From positions 16,544,003 through 16,608,002 of the forward strand of contig JAJEKV010000030.1 in assembly GCA_021234155.1 (NCBI GenBank): a DNA stretch of 64,000 bases, read 5' to 3'. Every line of letters starts with the position of its first letter. The first letter of the stretch is position 1. This DNA is from Isoetes taiwanensis (Eukaryota; Streptophyta; Lycopodiopsida; Isoetales; Isoetaceae). A model generated the notes under the pieces. It was given only the letters and a program-made list of their open reading frames with translations. It was not told the origin of the DNA and did no database searches. Made by a program: the position numbers and the translations under genes. This document shows positions 35,438 through 46,925 of this stretch, one piece after another.

Positions 35438-35870
35438 ATGGCCTCCAGCCTCCAGCCTTCCAACTTCGCCGAAAGATCTTGTCTCTAAGTTCGCCAAGGA
35501 AATTATGAACATTCGCGGCTGGCTTATGGAACGGATCCGCTTCTTTATAAAAAGAAAAGAATGATAAAGACGCCGCTAAGCCGGGTTAAGCAAGTAGAGG
35601 ACAAGGCCGCCGCAGGAAGGTGATTTTAGTGCGCCACAATCACCGGTTGCCTTAGACCTAATTGCACGCCATCGCAGATATAACTCTCCAAGAGAGGCTT
35701 AGGCCGCTAACGGGTTTAGAGAGGTATCGCCTCGAAATTCAACTCGATGAGCCGGAAGATAAGGCTGCTAATATGAGAACGTACAAGGGCAGTAATCATG
35801 TTGATGCGATAAAAATTACTCAACGCCTCCAGAAGAGCTTGCCCGGCATCATAGGCATCGGCTCCTCCTA
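35438..35870 (+). pseudogene. Unrecognised gene C, coiled-coil-like, block copy 1
   Basis: The ATG at 35438 (MAS in both copies) follows a conserved 5' leader. The later part, read across frames, contains a KVILVR stretch (about 35618-35635), then LQERLR (35686-35703) and further Arg/Glu/Ala-rich sequence that would form a coiled coil. A stop lies at the TAG near 35868, matched in copy 2 at 46511. Length would be about 140 residues. No family is recognised. The conserved TATA, start and stop positions support a gene, and broken frames argue for decay or error. Confidence 0.35.
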
Positions 35871-36180
35871 GGCCCAATGTTTGTAAATTATTTTATTTCA
35901 ATGGGAAAAGTTTTTGACAAATGTGCCGAACATTACGCTTCCTATTTTTATTTTCAATATCCGTGGTAGAGAGAATGATTAAGACATCACACGTAAGCCA
36001 AACCCTTCATAGGGTTTTAAAGCCTGCAGATTTCGCGGTGTGATACGTTGTAGTTAGAATAGTTAATAATGTTCCAAAATGATGCCATTCGACACGTGTT
36101 CTAGCCTTTACGAACCGACAGACCGGGCTTCTACGCATGCATTAAAATTTAATCGCGGTTTAATATGTTCGCCTAATATG

Positions 36181-36187
36181 TATAAAT
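36181..36187 (+). promoter_or_regulatory. TATA box of gene D, copy 1
   Basis: TATAAATTGAG preceded by TAATATG, followed by CCTTGCATTGTGCTCCTTC; the same is at 46839 in copy 2. The putative ATG lies about 85 bp downstream. Confidence 0.65.
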
Positions 36188-36266
36188 TGAGTGTCCTTGC
36201 ATTGTGCTCCTTCACGTTAGAGTTCGCCTCACTTCTATAATCTTAACGTACTCCCATTTGTCATCT

Positions 36267-36734
36267 ATGGCCTCTTACATCTCAACTGACATATAAAACG
36301 CGAAGAGGATAGAACTCCCTTCGACATAGTGTTGCGTTCTAATGAAGAGGCTGAAGGAGCAAAGATGATCTTCTAAAGGAAAAACGCCGCTAAGCAATCT
36401 TCGTACAGTAAAGAAGAAGCAGAATGAATTCAACTCTTCTCATGCTTCAGAGCTGTGAGAGGCAAATCAAAGCGTTGAATAAGGTCGGATGTGATGACAT
36501 GCCCCAACAACCGTGACTGGTGGTTATGACGCAACGAGGTTGGCATCTGTGTAGAAGAACACGCTTGTGCTATTGGGATGTGATGACATGTACAAAGAGA
36601 TGGTGGATGATTGGAGGAACGCTTTGATAGGTGATCGCTTTTGAGGAGAAGAGGATGAAGACCTAAGACGCAGGGATGGAGCGATGATGATGATGAAGAT
36701 AATGAAGAAGTTATCGCGACCGGAGCAACAATGA
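36267..36734 (+). pseudogene. Unrecognised gene D, charged coiled coil with acidic tail, block copy 1
   Basis: The ATG at 36267 opens MASY. The remainder, read across frames, is Lys/Glu-rich: KKKQNEFN near 36400-36425, MYKEMVDDWRNALIGD (36590-36637), EEKRMKT, then a run of Asp/Glu codons (36680-36712) and ATEQQ before a TGA at 36732-36734. Copy 2 ends with the same ATEQQ-stop at 47395-47397. A predicted product of ~150 residues would be a coiled coil with an acidic C-terminus. Copy 2 has ATA in place of the ATG. No family recognised. Confidence 0.4.
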
Positions 36735-36789
36735 GTCGCTACAGCATTTGTTTTTCAATGTAACATCTTTCACAACTTTAATCAAAAGT

Positions 36790-36815
36790 AACCTTTTTTA
36801 TTATTATTATCTTGT
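36790..36815. other. Empty site of the Helitron in block copy 1
   Basis: AACCTTTTTTATTATTATTA followed by TCTTGTAAAGC is the uninterrupted counterpart of the sequence split by the Helitron at 47464-50731 in copy 2. Confidence 0.85.
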
Positions 36816-36834
36816 AAAGCTTCACACGACGCCA

Positions 36835-39310
36835 AGCCACATAAATGCAAGTAATAATCTTAATTTCCACCGTTTCGGCACAGATGATACAAATAAGATC
36901 ACACGGGTTACAAGCCAGTGTAAACAAGGTTGGAGGCGCACGGTGAACATGCTACACATTGCAAGTATACTTTGCATCGATTCTTTGTCTCTCGATCTCC
37001 CCACCGCGATAGTGCTATAGTGGGGCCCTCCTTGTGAATTTTGCCAAGCAACTTTCTCGCTTTCTTCAAAGATTATGCCAATGGTGCTTTACTTAATTTC
37101 CCGGTTGTCTCCCTTTAAAGCCACCTTCTTGGTCAGATTTAGCCATCGCCTTCTATAAACCACTGCGTCATCCGCCTTAGAGGGTTGGTTCCTACATTTC
37201 CACCCTTTCGAGGTTACGAAGGAAAGGATATTTTAGCTTGTTTGGCGCGACTTCCATGCCCTTTGTGCACTTTACACCGCTAGGCTTCCATACTTTAAAA
37301 CCAAGGTGCATGAGCCCAAAAAGATGTGCAAGTAGTTGACTTCACTCTCTCCCCATGCCTCTTAAGGAAAGCTTTAATAAATTTTATATTCGCTGTAATC
37401 TAACATTTCTCAAAAGATTCTCTTGTGAGGTCCATTCTCTCAATGTATGGGAACAATTCGCATTAAATGCATCCTATGCTTTTTTTCCTCGCCGAATCTA
37501 ACGCCATCTCGTAAGGTCCCGCCTCGCGATCAACCAAAGAATTTTCCAAATTCATAGACTTTTCTCCCATCCGCTTCGCTCGTGAGCTCTCTTCTATGAT
37601 TCTTATGAAGCCGCTTAGCCACCCTCCAATTGACACCTTACTTAGGCACACTTGTTCTTTCCCGCCTACTTTCATCGAAGCTCTAATCTTACATTGCCGC
37701 CATGCAACTCAAGCTCGAGTAGAACATGTTCAACTCTACTAATTCTCTTCTCTTTCACCGAAATGTTCCACAATGACCGTACTAAAAATATCACCTTGTC
37801 GATGATTTCCCTACAAAGCTTCTGCAGCAGATATGAACCTCTCTAATGGAAATGGGAAATGCCATGGAATCCTCGATCTTCTTTCCTCTATTAGGAGCAT
37901 TTTACTTGGTTAAGGGACAAGGTTGAAACAGCTCTTCCCAAGATTGACTTCCTTGCATGATTGCAGATGTACAACTTTTTGCATGTTCCTTTGTCCTCCT
38001 CGCTTATGTTGTACATTGCTTTCTCGCTTTTAATCAGACGCTAAGTGAAAAAATTACTTTGTAAGATCCATAGTGATCTACTTGCAATTTTTCCTCCTCG
38101 ACCTAGATATTAGACTCTGATGTCACTTTGATTGAACACCCATTTCAATACCTCGCGGGTTTTTTCCTCAACTTTAAAGAGAATCTGAATCCACTGTGTC
38201 ATCTTCTGATTGACATGAGAACCATTTTTCTAAGATGTTTTTCTCCTCGTCCAATACCTCTACATCTTTTTTGTATTATTCTTGTTGCTCTTTTGATTTA
38301 GCAGCATGTGCAATTGCATTCTCAATTGCTCTCTATTCATGATACAACGAATAGCTCCTCTCATAATTTTCAAACTTGGTCGGCCCCATTTCATCCAATT
38401 TTTATGCAAACTTCAATTTCACCATTAGTTTCTCGCAACCTGCTAAGTCATATAATATTTTGATGTAAGGGATTGTAAGAGAGTAATCCGTCAACTCAAA
38501 GATTATTATGCTCATTCATTCCCAACTATATCACAACAATCCTTGCCATTCTTATCTTTATGGCTATATGTGACCAAAGACATCTTAACGTGGTGCATCT
38601 CTCCTAATATGGCATACACCATCTTTGTCCTATAACCCTTGTATTCTCGACAATTTGTGGACGTGGAGCTTAATACTTTTGTGCCTATTCAACGCTTCGT
38701 GGAATGGCTTTGAATAGAGAATCCAGAATGCTTCCCCATCGATGCCTACATCATCACAAACAAATTACATCCGCCGCCTAACTTCTTTGTAGATCTCTCC
38801 TAGTACCATTTCCAATACCATCTTCTTGAGAGGAGAGTTGTATTGACAACTCATGTCCACTATCTCCTGCTTGTCGCTAGGTTCTTTCACTTACTTAACC
38901 AAGATTGCTTCTAGTTTCCTGCATCTTAATTGGCCTTTGCTAGTGTTGTAAACGGATTCGTGGCCGACTTCGCTAACTGAATGCACCTCGATCCAAACTT
39001 CAGCCTCTATCTACGATAGTGTTTCTTCCCTTTCAAGTAGCCGCGGGTGTTTCTTCAAATTCTTAACCTACATTGAAGTTCTGTTTTGCTCTTTTTCGAA
39101 AGCTTCGATCTTTTCTTGGTACCGCCTCTATCACCAATTTGACTTGTCCACTTCAGATCTCAAAGAAGTTTCCTCCCTGCCGTTATTCCTCTTCATCACA
39201 AAGGAGTAATGGCGAGAGAAAAGAGCCGTTTAAGTTATAATTCTCTTTGTGACAACGTATGTACCATCTCAAGGAACTGTATTCGATTCCTCGGTCGCCT
39301 TCATCCTCTC
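36835..39310. other. Duplicated segment of unknown function, block copy 1
   Basis: Colinear with 50760-53180. The better frames are on minus, for example 37463-37675 (KVSIGGWLSGFIRIIEESSR, then MNLENSLVDREAG) and, in copy 2, 51543-51779 and 51832-52038. The minus reading contains several helical, charged stretches and could be a gene or transposon protein running opposite to genes A-D. I do not recognise it, and the frames are broken throughout. TCACACGACGC is present at 36822 and a near-copy at 36899. Confidence 0.35.
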
Positions 39311-41339
39311 AATCTCTCACAATATCCTAAGAGGCTGAAAGTTATCACTACCACAAAATTGATCTAAACTTGAAACGCCCCTAAAATGATTCCGCTTTGC
39401 CACTAACGATCCAATGGATATATAAACCGCCATCCCCGTGATAGCGTCGACACTTTTGAGCCTCAGAAGACGGGGAACATGTCGAGGTCTAAGTTCTATT
39501 TGTGGACCTCCTTTTTTGGCGCGATTGAAGACTAGATATGTATTCTGTGAGTCAGCTTGATCCTTATCCACACATCATCATTTCCTGAGTCGATATCACA
39601 GTGGATCGTGACGCACAATAAATGAAGGTGTACAATTTGTATGCCCCAGCCATACCCGCTTCGCTTGGATTTAACGCCCATACTAACCTCGCTTTTGAAA
39701 TTTGCAACGCGTATATGGAACGGTGTCCATTCTCCTACAATCCATGCTTTATACAAAAGCAAATTCAAAATTCAATCAGAGGGGCGAAGCCCAGATAGAT
39801 GAAGTAAAGTTCCCTTTGCCATTTAACTTTTAAGGCTAATCGCAGCCATTTAAACTAAAGTTCTGATACAAAGCTTCAACCTACACATTCAAATTTTGAA
39901 AACGTGAGAAGGCAGCTTGTATGGCCATGGACTCTAAATGAAAATATTAGGGCAAGACAAGAATCTGGTGATGCGATGCTTGGTATCCGACAAACTCAAG
40001 AGACACCAGCCATGAGTTGCCTGGTGATGCTATAATGCAAGTGGCTTTAGAAGCCACGGTTAAGGCCAATCATTCTGACAACCATCGTATCTAAATACAT
40101 ATGGCTTACAATAAAGCGCGATCCCCTTATTCCCGAGAATATTCCAAGCAACTGACGAAAAAAAGATGTAAAATAAGGACGTGGAATGGTCGATAGAGCC
40201 AATTTTGAGACCCCAAACTTCCAAGGAGCCGAAATATGACGTGGAATGGTCGGGAGTAGGGAGGCCATTTTAGTTCATAAAACATAATATAACTTTGAAT
40301 GATAGATATTTTATAAGTAAATGGGAGACTATTGATGAGGACTTGTGTTTAATTTTAATTTGACAACAATAAGAGCATCACACGATGCTAATTTAGTGTG
40401 TTCCATTTTGTTGCATATGTACTATCTCGCTTTGGTGTGATCCTTCAAAAATAATACGCCTTTCAAAAAAGGATAAATGACTTCCATGATTTCCTAAGAG
40501 CGTGCGAACACACTTTACGCGAAAAACAAGTTAGCATTCAAATGGAATTAGAAGCAAAAAACTTTTTATTCAAAATTTTATGGCCATATGGCTTTTACAT
40601 CGTAACATCATTTTGTAAATTTAAATGCCCTGGAGGTCAACTATTCATACAACAAAAAGCCCTGAGGTTTGGTACCATATGGTAAGAAGTCATATACCGG
40701 AGGCAAGCTCGAGGCTAAGAACAAGGAAAAATAAGAGGTGCTCGCCTAACAAATTTTATCTATCCGCTTCACCATCCGCAAAAAAAATAAGAAATAACCA
40801 GCGTAGTTGAATGCTTAAGAAAAGAAAGAAAACATGCATGTACCACGAATCCAACGCTTCATGAGCTCCTCGGTCGTACGGATTGCCTTCAACTTCTATA
40901 TCTTCTTCATCATCTTCGACTTCTTCTTCCCGCCGTAGACCACTCCATTCTCAAGAATCTCCTATCCAAAATTCTTCAAGCAAATACCTCCTCGATGAAC
41001 TCCTCACCAAATTCTCGATTCTCATTCTCTCGACATTCCTCGCCAAAGGAATCGAGGAATCAGAGGCATTCAGAGTAAGAACCGCGGGCAAATGGAGGGA
41101 ACTACGGAGGGAACACCTCTTCTAGCCATAATAGGCTACTTGAGGACACCTCCTTCAGAAATCGACTCTTCATGGCGATGGACTAGGAGAAATTCTGCCG
41201 AGGATCTAAGATTAGCTGAGATTGTGAGAATGGGGCCAATCTAGGCCGGAATAGATATAGGTATCGATTAGACGCGTGAGAATCGTGAGGAATGATTCTC
41301 AGATTCCACCATCAACCATCATTACGCCATTAAGTGTGC
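39311..41339. other. Spacer between block copies
   Basis: This is not part of the duplication. A minus frame at 39317-39571 and a plus frame at 40883-41125 (MPSTSISSSSSST, then KYLLDELLTKFSILIL) have no recognised motifs; the latter is Ser-rich like the starts of genes A and B and may be another small gene of the cluster. A TATCACACGATGC-like word lies near 40378. A 15-bp phrase GACGTGGAATGGTCG repeats at 40179 and 40239. Confidence 0.35.
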
Positions 41340-41430
41340 ATATCTCAAAATTTGAGCCATATCCAATATCTTCCTTTTTAGGGTTCCACAATTATTTACT
41401 TTGATCATGACGATGATGATATCGGTAGCC

Positions 41431-42235
41431 ATGGCAAGAATCCGCTAAGCAAACCGCAAGGATCCATCCGTGGTGTAAGGCCGTGATTACATTAGTCCGG
41501 CCCTTCATCTCAATCAAGTCTCTGATAGAGATTCTCCTCCTCCACCATGCCTAACAAGACCCGAAAAGAAACTGCGATGACGTATCATGGGGAGAAGCGC
41601 AAACCGGAGTAAGTAGGAGGTGCACTCCGTTCGAGATCGAGGATGGAATAGAGAGACCGGGCGAAGCGTAATATGACGGATTAATTATTGGCAAACACTT
41701 CTTGCTCTTTATTACCTTCCTCGCGGATGCCTAACTCCTTCGTAAATCAAAGGAGGAAAGTCTTCAACACCAAAGGGAAGGCTAATTTAAATGAGGAGAT
41801 TCACGAAGAGTCACGAGGAACGTACCGCGAAATGTCAGAGGATCACGAAGAGTTTACGAAAGCAAATGTGCCCAAATGCCGGGTGGGTGGAGGGTATAAC
41901 GGAAGCGAAGACGGCCTGGTGCATTAAGAGCCGCTGCAGATTAAGAAGGCGTCAAGAGCACCGATGGTCATTCCGCCAGCTCCCATTTGCCGCTCGCGGA
42001 AAGAGATTCCGTAAGAGTGTGGTGCTGCATACATCATGTACCGCCATAATCTTCAAGCAACCGCCTTTAAATGCTCTTCAAAATGGCTGAAGCAGCTTGG
42101 TGTCTATCGCTCGAGGACTCGTTCGCGCAATATACAAGCGGGTGATCGCTATGCCTAAGGACATGTTTCGCCTTACGATAAGGGATCCCGAAATACTCAT
42201 GGTCAAATTTTATGGCTGAATACAAATAAGAAGAA
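41431..42235 (+). pseudogene. Histone H3-like gene, block copy 2
   Basis: The ATG at 41431 begins MAR, then a 4-base insertion relative to copy 1 (TCCG) breaks the frame before the shared CTAAGCAAACCGCAAGG (TKQTAR). The late part is clearer than in copy 1: an ALNALQ.MAEAA-like segment near 42060-42090 matching ALQEAAEA of H3, LED near 42110 where H3 has FED, then AQYTSG (about 42126-42145) and AMPKDM (42148-42165), followed by RL-type residues and IRDPE. These are the alpha-2, loop and alpha-3 positions of an H3 fold. The sequence is far from canonical H3 and frames are broken. A CENH3-like or decayed H3 origin is possible. Confidence 0.6.
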
Positions 42236-42388
42236 AGACTTCTAAAAAAAGTGCCAGCGCCTTTGTGTTTTTTTCATATGTATAATATTTCTTAATGTAA
42301 TGGCTTTATGTTTAATCTCTTAGTCCATTTCTTTCTTAGGAAGCCCATTTTCGACTTTGCATTTTTTTTTTAATGTTAGCACGGAGGA

Positions 42389-42480
42389 TCACACGACGCA
42401 GCTACATTGTGCTTTTGTTGCACATAGTAGTCTTTGGCGTCAGGTGATCCAAACTTAACCCTAACCCTAACCCTAAAATG
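42389..42480 (+). promoter_or_regulatory. Promoter-like region with telomere-like repeats, block copy 2
   Basis: TCACACGACGC (42389-42399) is followed by TTGCACATAGTAGTCTT and by TTAACCCTAACCCTAACCCT (from 42455), three plant-type telomere-like units, against two separated ones in copy 1. Gene 2 starts about 120 bp downstream. Confidence 0.55.
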
Positions 42481-42596
42481 TATCGGACAATCTCCCACAA
42501 CGGCCGTGGTCCCCTTTCATAATCGCATAAACGCTACTTGAGTTTGAAGTGACAGCCTTACCGCTTCCCAAATACCTCGCCGCCGTCATTTCGGCC

Positions 42597-43763
42597 ATGG
42601 ATTGTTATGTGAAGTTCTGAATGGTATGCATCCGCCTCGCGACAACGAGAAGTTGGCGCCACCCATTTTATCCTCGCTTCATTGCAAGGAGTTGATCGCG
42701 CGTCAGTAGCGAGTTTGATGCTATCGCGAGGTTGCCTTAGTTTCAAGCAATTCTACCTTTGGTCTCGGCCAAGCATCGCCCTGGCGTCCTGCTCGATTCA
42801 AACCAGCTCTAGAGGAGGCGCGCTTCCATTTGCAACAAATGATGTTTTTCAAGAATGCTGCGAACGGCTCCTCGGGCCGTGGCCCTGGAAGCTTAAGAAG
42901 GTATCTTATTTCTCTCGCCGCTACGCATATTATTGCATTCCCGCTTCTACCAAACCAAGATACATCAAACAATGAAATCTTTAAGCCAGCTTATGTGATG
43001 ATGCTGGATCATGACGTAGAAATGGAGATAGATTCCGTAAAGAAGCATGCAACGTAGAAAGCCTTTCATTTCGACGATCGCCTTGCAAGTGAACCGCAGG
43101 AGGTATATATTCTAAGGTGATGAGGTGAATGGGATGAGGATGAAAAGAAGAATCACACCACTTAGCGGAAGCAAAGAATACCTATTGCTAAGGATGGCAC
43201 CAGGAACCCGCCTTTGCTTAATGTGTGCTAGGAAGACGCAGCTTATCAAGACATTCTAATGGGTAAACCTAGGCCTAGACTTTTGAAGGAGGACTGACAA
43301 AGATGCTGCGTTGCCTGAATTATACCTATGAATGCTATAAAGCTTAAAGAAGCCTATGAGAGGTTGGAGTCTCTGACGGCTCAAGATGAGGCTAACTTTA
43401 CCAAATGTATGGCAATTCTCCGCAGCCGCCACCGTAGATCTACGTGTTTGGCGTGCCTTCACCAATCGCGCAGCATAAGCCTCGTGATGAGGATAAATGG
43501 CAAGATAAGCTTGAGGCCTACGCTAGGAAGTAGATGATTTTTCTTGGCCGACATGCAATGGGGATGGAAAAGATTGAAGGATTCCAGCATTGTTACGATA
43601 TATCTCAGATCGCTAATGGGGAGATAATCGTTTCAACAACTTTCACCCAAAAGGTGCAGATTATCTATTGCGATCCGCATTATGCATGTTCTCCGAATCA
43701 TTCCCAATTGGCATCAAACACCGAAGCGGTGATGCAGCAATTCGGGCGGATGTTGTGCTATTA
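42597..43763 (+). pseudogene. Unrecognised gene 2, block copy 2
   Basis: Starts MDCYVKF at 42597, colinear with 31923 of copy 1. A frame at 42682-42975 contains FATNDVFQECCERLLG, overlapping another that reads LQQMMFFKNAANGSS; both exist because indels shift frame, and the latter agrees better with copy 1. MKSFKPAY (from about 42974) starts the second exon, and GKPRPR (about 43261-43278) and AIKLKEAYERLESLTAQDEA (43334-43393) form the best-preserved later part. Function unknown. Confidence 0.35.
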
Positions 43764-44125
43764 ATATTTGACGTACCGCTTCTGGCCTCATGCATGAGCA
43801 ATATGTTAAATTTTTAGTCATCGGGTTTGACTCCACCTGCCAGTCAGTCGATAACATGGGAAGTCATTGCCTTGTTGATTCGGGCAGGATTGAAAGATAC
43901 GAAACTGACGACGGCTTTGAAAAATTGAAGCATTTTCCAACTTGTACCTGCGAAAATTCATTTATGTACGGTGATTGTCCCTTCAAATTCCGAATAAAAA
44001 TTATTTTATTTGTATTTATCTGCCATCACGCGAAAATACATCAAATTGAAGCTTCATATCTAGGTTTTCGCGACATTTATCTCAAGAAATGAAATATTAT
44101 TGAAAACAATTAATTTGATTATTCC

Positions 44126-44136
44126 TCACACGACGC
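44126..44136 (+). repeat. TCACACGACGC word before gene A, copy 2
   Basis: Exact 11-mer 40 bp before TATAAAATA (44166-44174). Same position relative to gene A as 33506 in copy 1. Confidence 0.75.
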
Positions 44137-44165
44137 CGGTGAAGCAACTCGCGGTGGACTCATGT

Positions 44166-44174
44166 TATAAAATA
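44166..44174 (+). promoter_or_regulatory. TATA box of gene A, copy 2
   Basis: TATAAAATA followed by GGAAGACC. The copy 1 counterpart (about 33544) is TTGCAATAGAAGACC, so the box is lost there. Confidence 0.65.
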
Positions 44175-44267
44175 GGAAGACCGGATGTCCACTCACCCTC
44201 CTCGGGACGCCTTCCTCTCGCCTTCATCTTCTTTCTACTTCCTCGGCTTTCCACCTTTCCTCACTCG

Positions 44268-44735
44268 ATGGTACCATCATCTTCCTCTAGCAAGCCGAAT
44301 ACCACGCCAAGATAGCACTTCACCAGAGTTTTCGTGGACATCACCCTTTGCAAAGTGGTGATGAAGAGATTCAAGGAGATCCATGATGAAAATAACAACC
44401 AGTCTTCGCCGCTTCAGAATATGGAGGCGGTCGATGATTAGCCTTCACGGAGCCGCCGCGACGAGCGACATTGAGCTCGCTAAACATTCGGGCCATGTAC
44501 CAAGAGGCGACGAGTCAGCAGGTTTGTAGCGTTTCTGAAACCGCTTCACAAGATTGCAGCCTTAAGATGGAGAAGCAGCCCCAGCTGCTGAGGATGAGGA
44601 ACTAAAATTCTTACTTCAAATTTCAAGCAGTGATGAAAGAAAATCAGCTAGAGGACGCGAAGATCCCTGTACGTTGTATCTATCTATTTTCGGTTTCCAA
44701 AGAAAAGTTTCTATTTTTGCTTCTATCCCTTCCTC
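44268..44735 (+). pseudogene. Small unrecognised gene A, block copy 2
   Basis: The ATG at 44268 gives MVPSSSSSKPNTTPR. Downstream pieces match copy 1: VVMKRFKEIHDE (44354-44389), a short NMEAVDD-type segment with stop near 44440, and LS..NI.AMYQE near 44485-44505. An in-frame stop after VDD in this copy suggests either a very short product or a pseudogene. Confidence 0.35.
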
Positions 44736-44984
44736 TTGTTCCAATGTATGTTCGCTTTTGTAATATCATTAACGACGCGAATGCCTTGGTTTGCAATTAG
44801 GTAGCAATCACCGATTTCGCCATTGTGATTCCATGCCGCTTCTATTTTGCTTCAATGAGAAGTTCTATCTTTTAGTTATGTAATGCGAAATTACTATGTA
44901 TAGATTGTATCACCAAATTATCAATAAAAATTATCACACGAAGCTCGAAGAAAAGACGCAGAAGAAAGTTAACGGTCTTTTTCC

Positions 44985-44995
44985 TCACACGACGC
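44985..44995 (+). repeat. TCACACGACGC word before gene B, copy 2
   Basis: Exact 11-mer followed directly by AGAAGTAACGGTCC, about 73 bp before TATAAATA. In copy 1 the same place near 34329 reads ATCGACGCGAAAGAAGTAACGG, a degenerate form. Confidence 0.7.
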
Positions 44996-45067
44996 AGAAG
45001 TAACGGTCCATTTTTCGACCGGGACGATCCTTTTCGCCGGTGACTCGCTACTACTTAAATCCCTCGT

Positions 45068-45075
45068 TATAAATA
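45068..45075 (+). promoter_or_regulatory. TATA box of gene B, copy 2
   Basis: GTTATAAATAGAAGACC, identical in core to copy 1 at 34409. Confidence 0.7.
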
Positions 45076-45155
45076 GAAGACCTTTCTATCTTGCCTTGAC
45101 CTCCGACTTCTTCCGCCTTTCCGCCATCTTTCTCCGCTTCCGCCTTCCTTCCGGG

Positions 45156-45583
45156 ATGGCATCTTCATCCTCCTCCGTTAGTTTAACGCTACCAGAGTCG
45201 CTTCGCGACATCACCCTTTGGCTGCGGGTGATGAAGAGACTCAAGGAGGTTCACGACGAAAATGTACCGCCTCGTCACGAAGATGGAGGCTGCGGGACAA
45301 AGTTAGACCACGAGGGGGTCACGATGAGCTGGTGACCTTGAGTCAGCAAGAACATTAACCAGTACCGAGAGGCCAATAGTCAGAGGGTCGAGGCAGCTTT
45401 AATCGCATTGCCAATATTTCTGGTGCTAGAAGATATGAGAAGAAGCCTGTTTTATACGAGAATCCAGCCTTATGGCTTTACCATTTATCAGCGAAGATTT
45501 AGCCATTGTATATATATTTTTTGTTTCCAAAGAAAGTTTGCTCTCTATTTTCTATCCGCTCTCTTTGTTTTGAGCGACAAAGA
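45156..45583 (+). pseudogene. Small unrecognised gene B, block copy 2
   Basis: The ATG at 45156 opens MASSSSSVSLTLPESLRDITL in one frame with few breaks, giving the best view of the A/B family: a short Ser-rich head, PESLRDIT, then VMKRLKEVHDE (45227-45260). LSQQNIN and REANSQ-like segments (about 45340-45380) follow in another frame. The 3' flank carries GATCACACGACGC (45582) and CAATTAGG. Family unknown. Confidence 0.4.
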
Positions 45584-45594
45584 TCACACGACGC
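45584..45594 (+). repeat. TCACACGACGC word after gene B, copy 2
   Basis: Exact 11-mer; copy 1 has TCACACGACGG at 34913. Both are followed by GAAA.GCCATGCTTGCAA. Confidence 0.75.
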
Positions 45595-45994
45595 GGAAAT
45601 GCCATGCTTGCAATTAGGTATAATCAATGATTCTCGCCACGTATGATCTTACAACGCATACCCTGTATGTATAAATTCAGTTTATTAATGGAAAAGCATA
45701 TGCAACACAAATATCTAGCTAGATTATGTGATAACTTGCGCAAATGCTAATTTGCATGTGGATGACGCTCGCATGTGGGATGTGACAACGCCATGCTGGG
45801 TTGACGCGGGTACCGCCACAATAACACCGGGTTTTGTAACGGCCTCGCATACAAGACGGCTTAGGATATGACTCGGATCCCATGATGCTAACATAGGCTA
45901 CCGCTGCCTAATTTCATGCTATATAATTTCGCCGTAGGATTATTGCTATCAACTTCTATCTTACCGCAACCGATTCCAACGCATCTCTAGTTTC

Positions 45995-46003
45995 TATATA
46001 AAA
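45995..46003 (+). promoter_or_regulatory. TATA box of gene C, copy 2
   Basis: TATATAAAA in CTAGTTTCTATATAAAATGC, matching copy 1. Confidence 0.7.
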
Positions 46004-46096
46004 TGCTCTGAGGCCTTTGTCTTCCTATCCGGGCCATCATCTCCTCGTTTCTACCACATCCGCCCATCTCTCCTCCCCGCTCTCCCATCACTTTCA

Positions 46097-46513
46097 ATGG
46101 CCTCCCACCCGGCCTATCCTCTCGCCGAGATCTTGTCTCTGCCTCCGTCAAGGAAATTAAGAACATTCGTGGCCGGCGAGGAACTGATCCGCTTCTAAAA
46201 GAAAAAGAATGATAAAGACGCCGCTAAGCCGGTTGCTAGAGATGCGTCAGCTTCTAGGAAGGTGATTTTAGTGCGTTACAACGCTGGCTGCTCTTAGACC
46301 GAATTGCACTAATTTCAGATATAACCTCCAAGAGAGGCTTAGGGCCGCTAATCAAGCGAGAGAGGCTGCCTCGAGCTCAACTCCGGGATGAGCTGAAGAT
46401 ATAGCTGCTAATATGAGAACGTATTGGCAAGGTGCAATCATGTTGAGGAGCAGAAAATTATCACCGCCTCCGTGAAGAGCTTGCCCATGATCATAGTGAC
46501 TCTGCCCTCCTAG
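46097..46513 (+). pseudogene. Unrecognised gene C, block copy 2
   Basis: The ATG at 46097 opens MASHPAYPLAEILSL, then VKEIKNIRG and a Lys-rich segment. Later parts include KVILVR (46259-46276) and LQERLR (about 46330-46347), then Ala/Arg/Glu-rich sequence and a TAG at 46511-46513. The product would be a small charged protein with a coiled-coil second half, not recognised. Confidence 0.35.
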
Positions 46514-46838
46514 AGGGCCCTAATGTTTGTAATTATTTTATTTCAATGGGAAAAGTTTTTGGATAAATGTGCCGAATATTACGCTTCCTATTTTATTTTC
46601 AATATCCGTGGTAGAGAGAATGACAAGACAGACGACACGGCTTAAACCCTTCATAGGGTTTTAAAGCTCGCGATTTCTCAAGGTGGTGTGATACAGTTGT
46701 AGTTAGAATAGTTATTAATGTGTTCCACGGACAAGACATTAATGTGTTCTAGCTTGACAACCCATTTATCTCGGTTAACGCGGCGCATGTTTGGAAATCG
46801 GACTCCTCGCGGTTTAATATGTTCAAGCGCTTAATATG

Positions 46839-46845
46839 TATAAAT
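46839..46845 (+). promoter_or_regulatory. TATA box of gene D, copy 2
   Basis: TATAAATTGAGG, same context as 36181 in copy 1. Confidence 0.65.
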
Positions 46846-46925
46846 TGAGGTCCTTGCATTGTGCTCCTTCCGCCGTTAGGAGTCTTTGCCTCACTTATAA
46901 TCTAACGCGCTCTCCCATTTGTCAT

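Larger units (their letters stand above)
30480..39310 (+). repeat. Segmental duplication, block copy 1
   Basis: This ~8.8 kb block aligns in direct orientation with 41340-53180. Anchors include GCAAACCGCAAGGATCCATC (30730 and 41448), ATGCCTAAGGACATG, TTGCACATAGTAGTCTT (31728 and 42418), ACCCTTCATAGGGTTTTAAA (36003 and 46646), and GTAAAGCTTCACACGACGC (36814 and 50741). It carries small plus-strand genes to about 36.8 kb, then a stretch of unclear strand. It lacks the Helitron present in copy 2. Confidence 0.9.
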
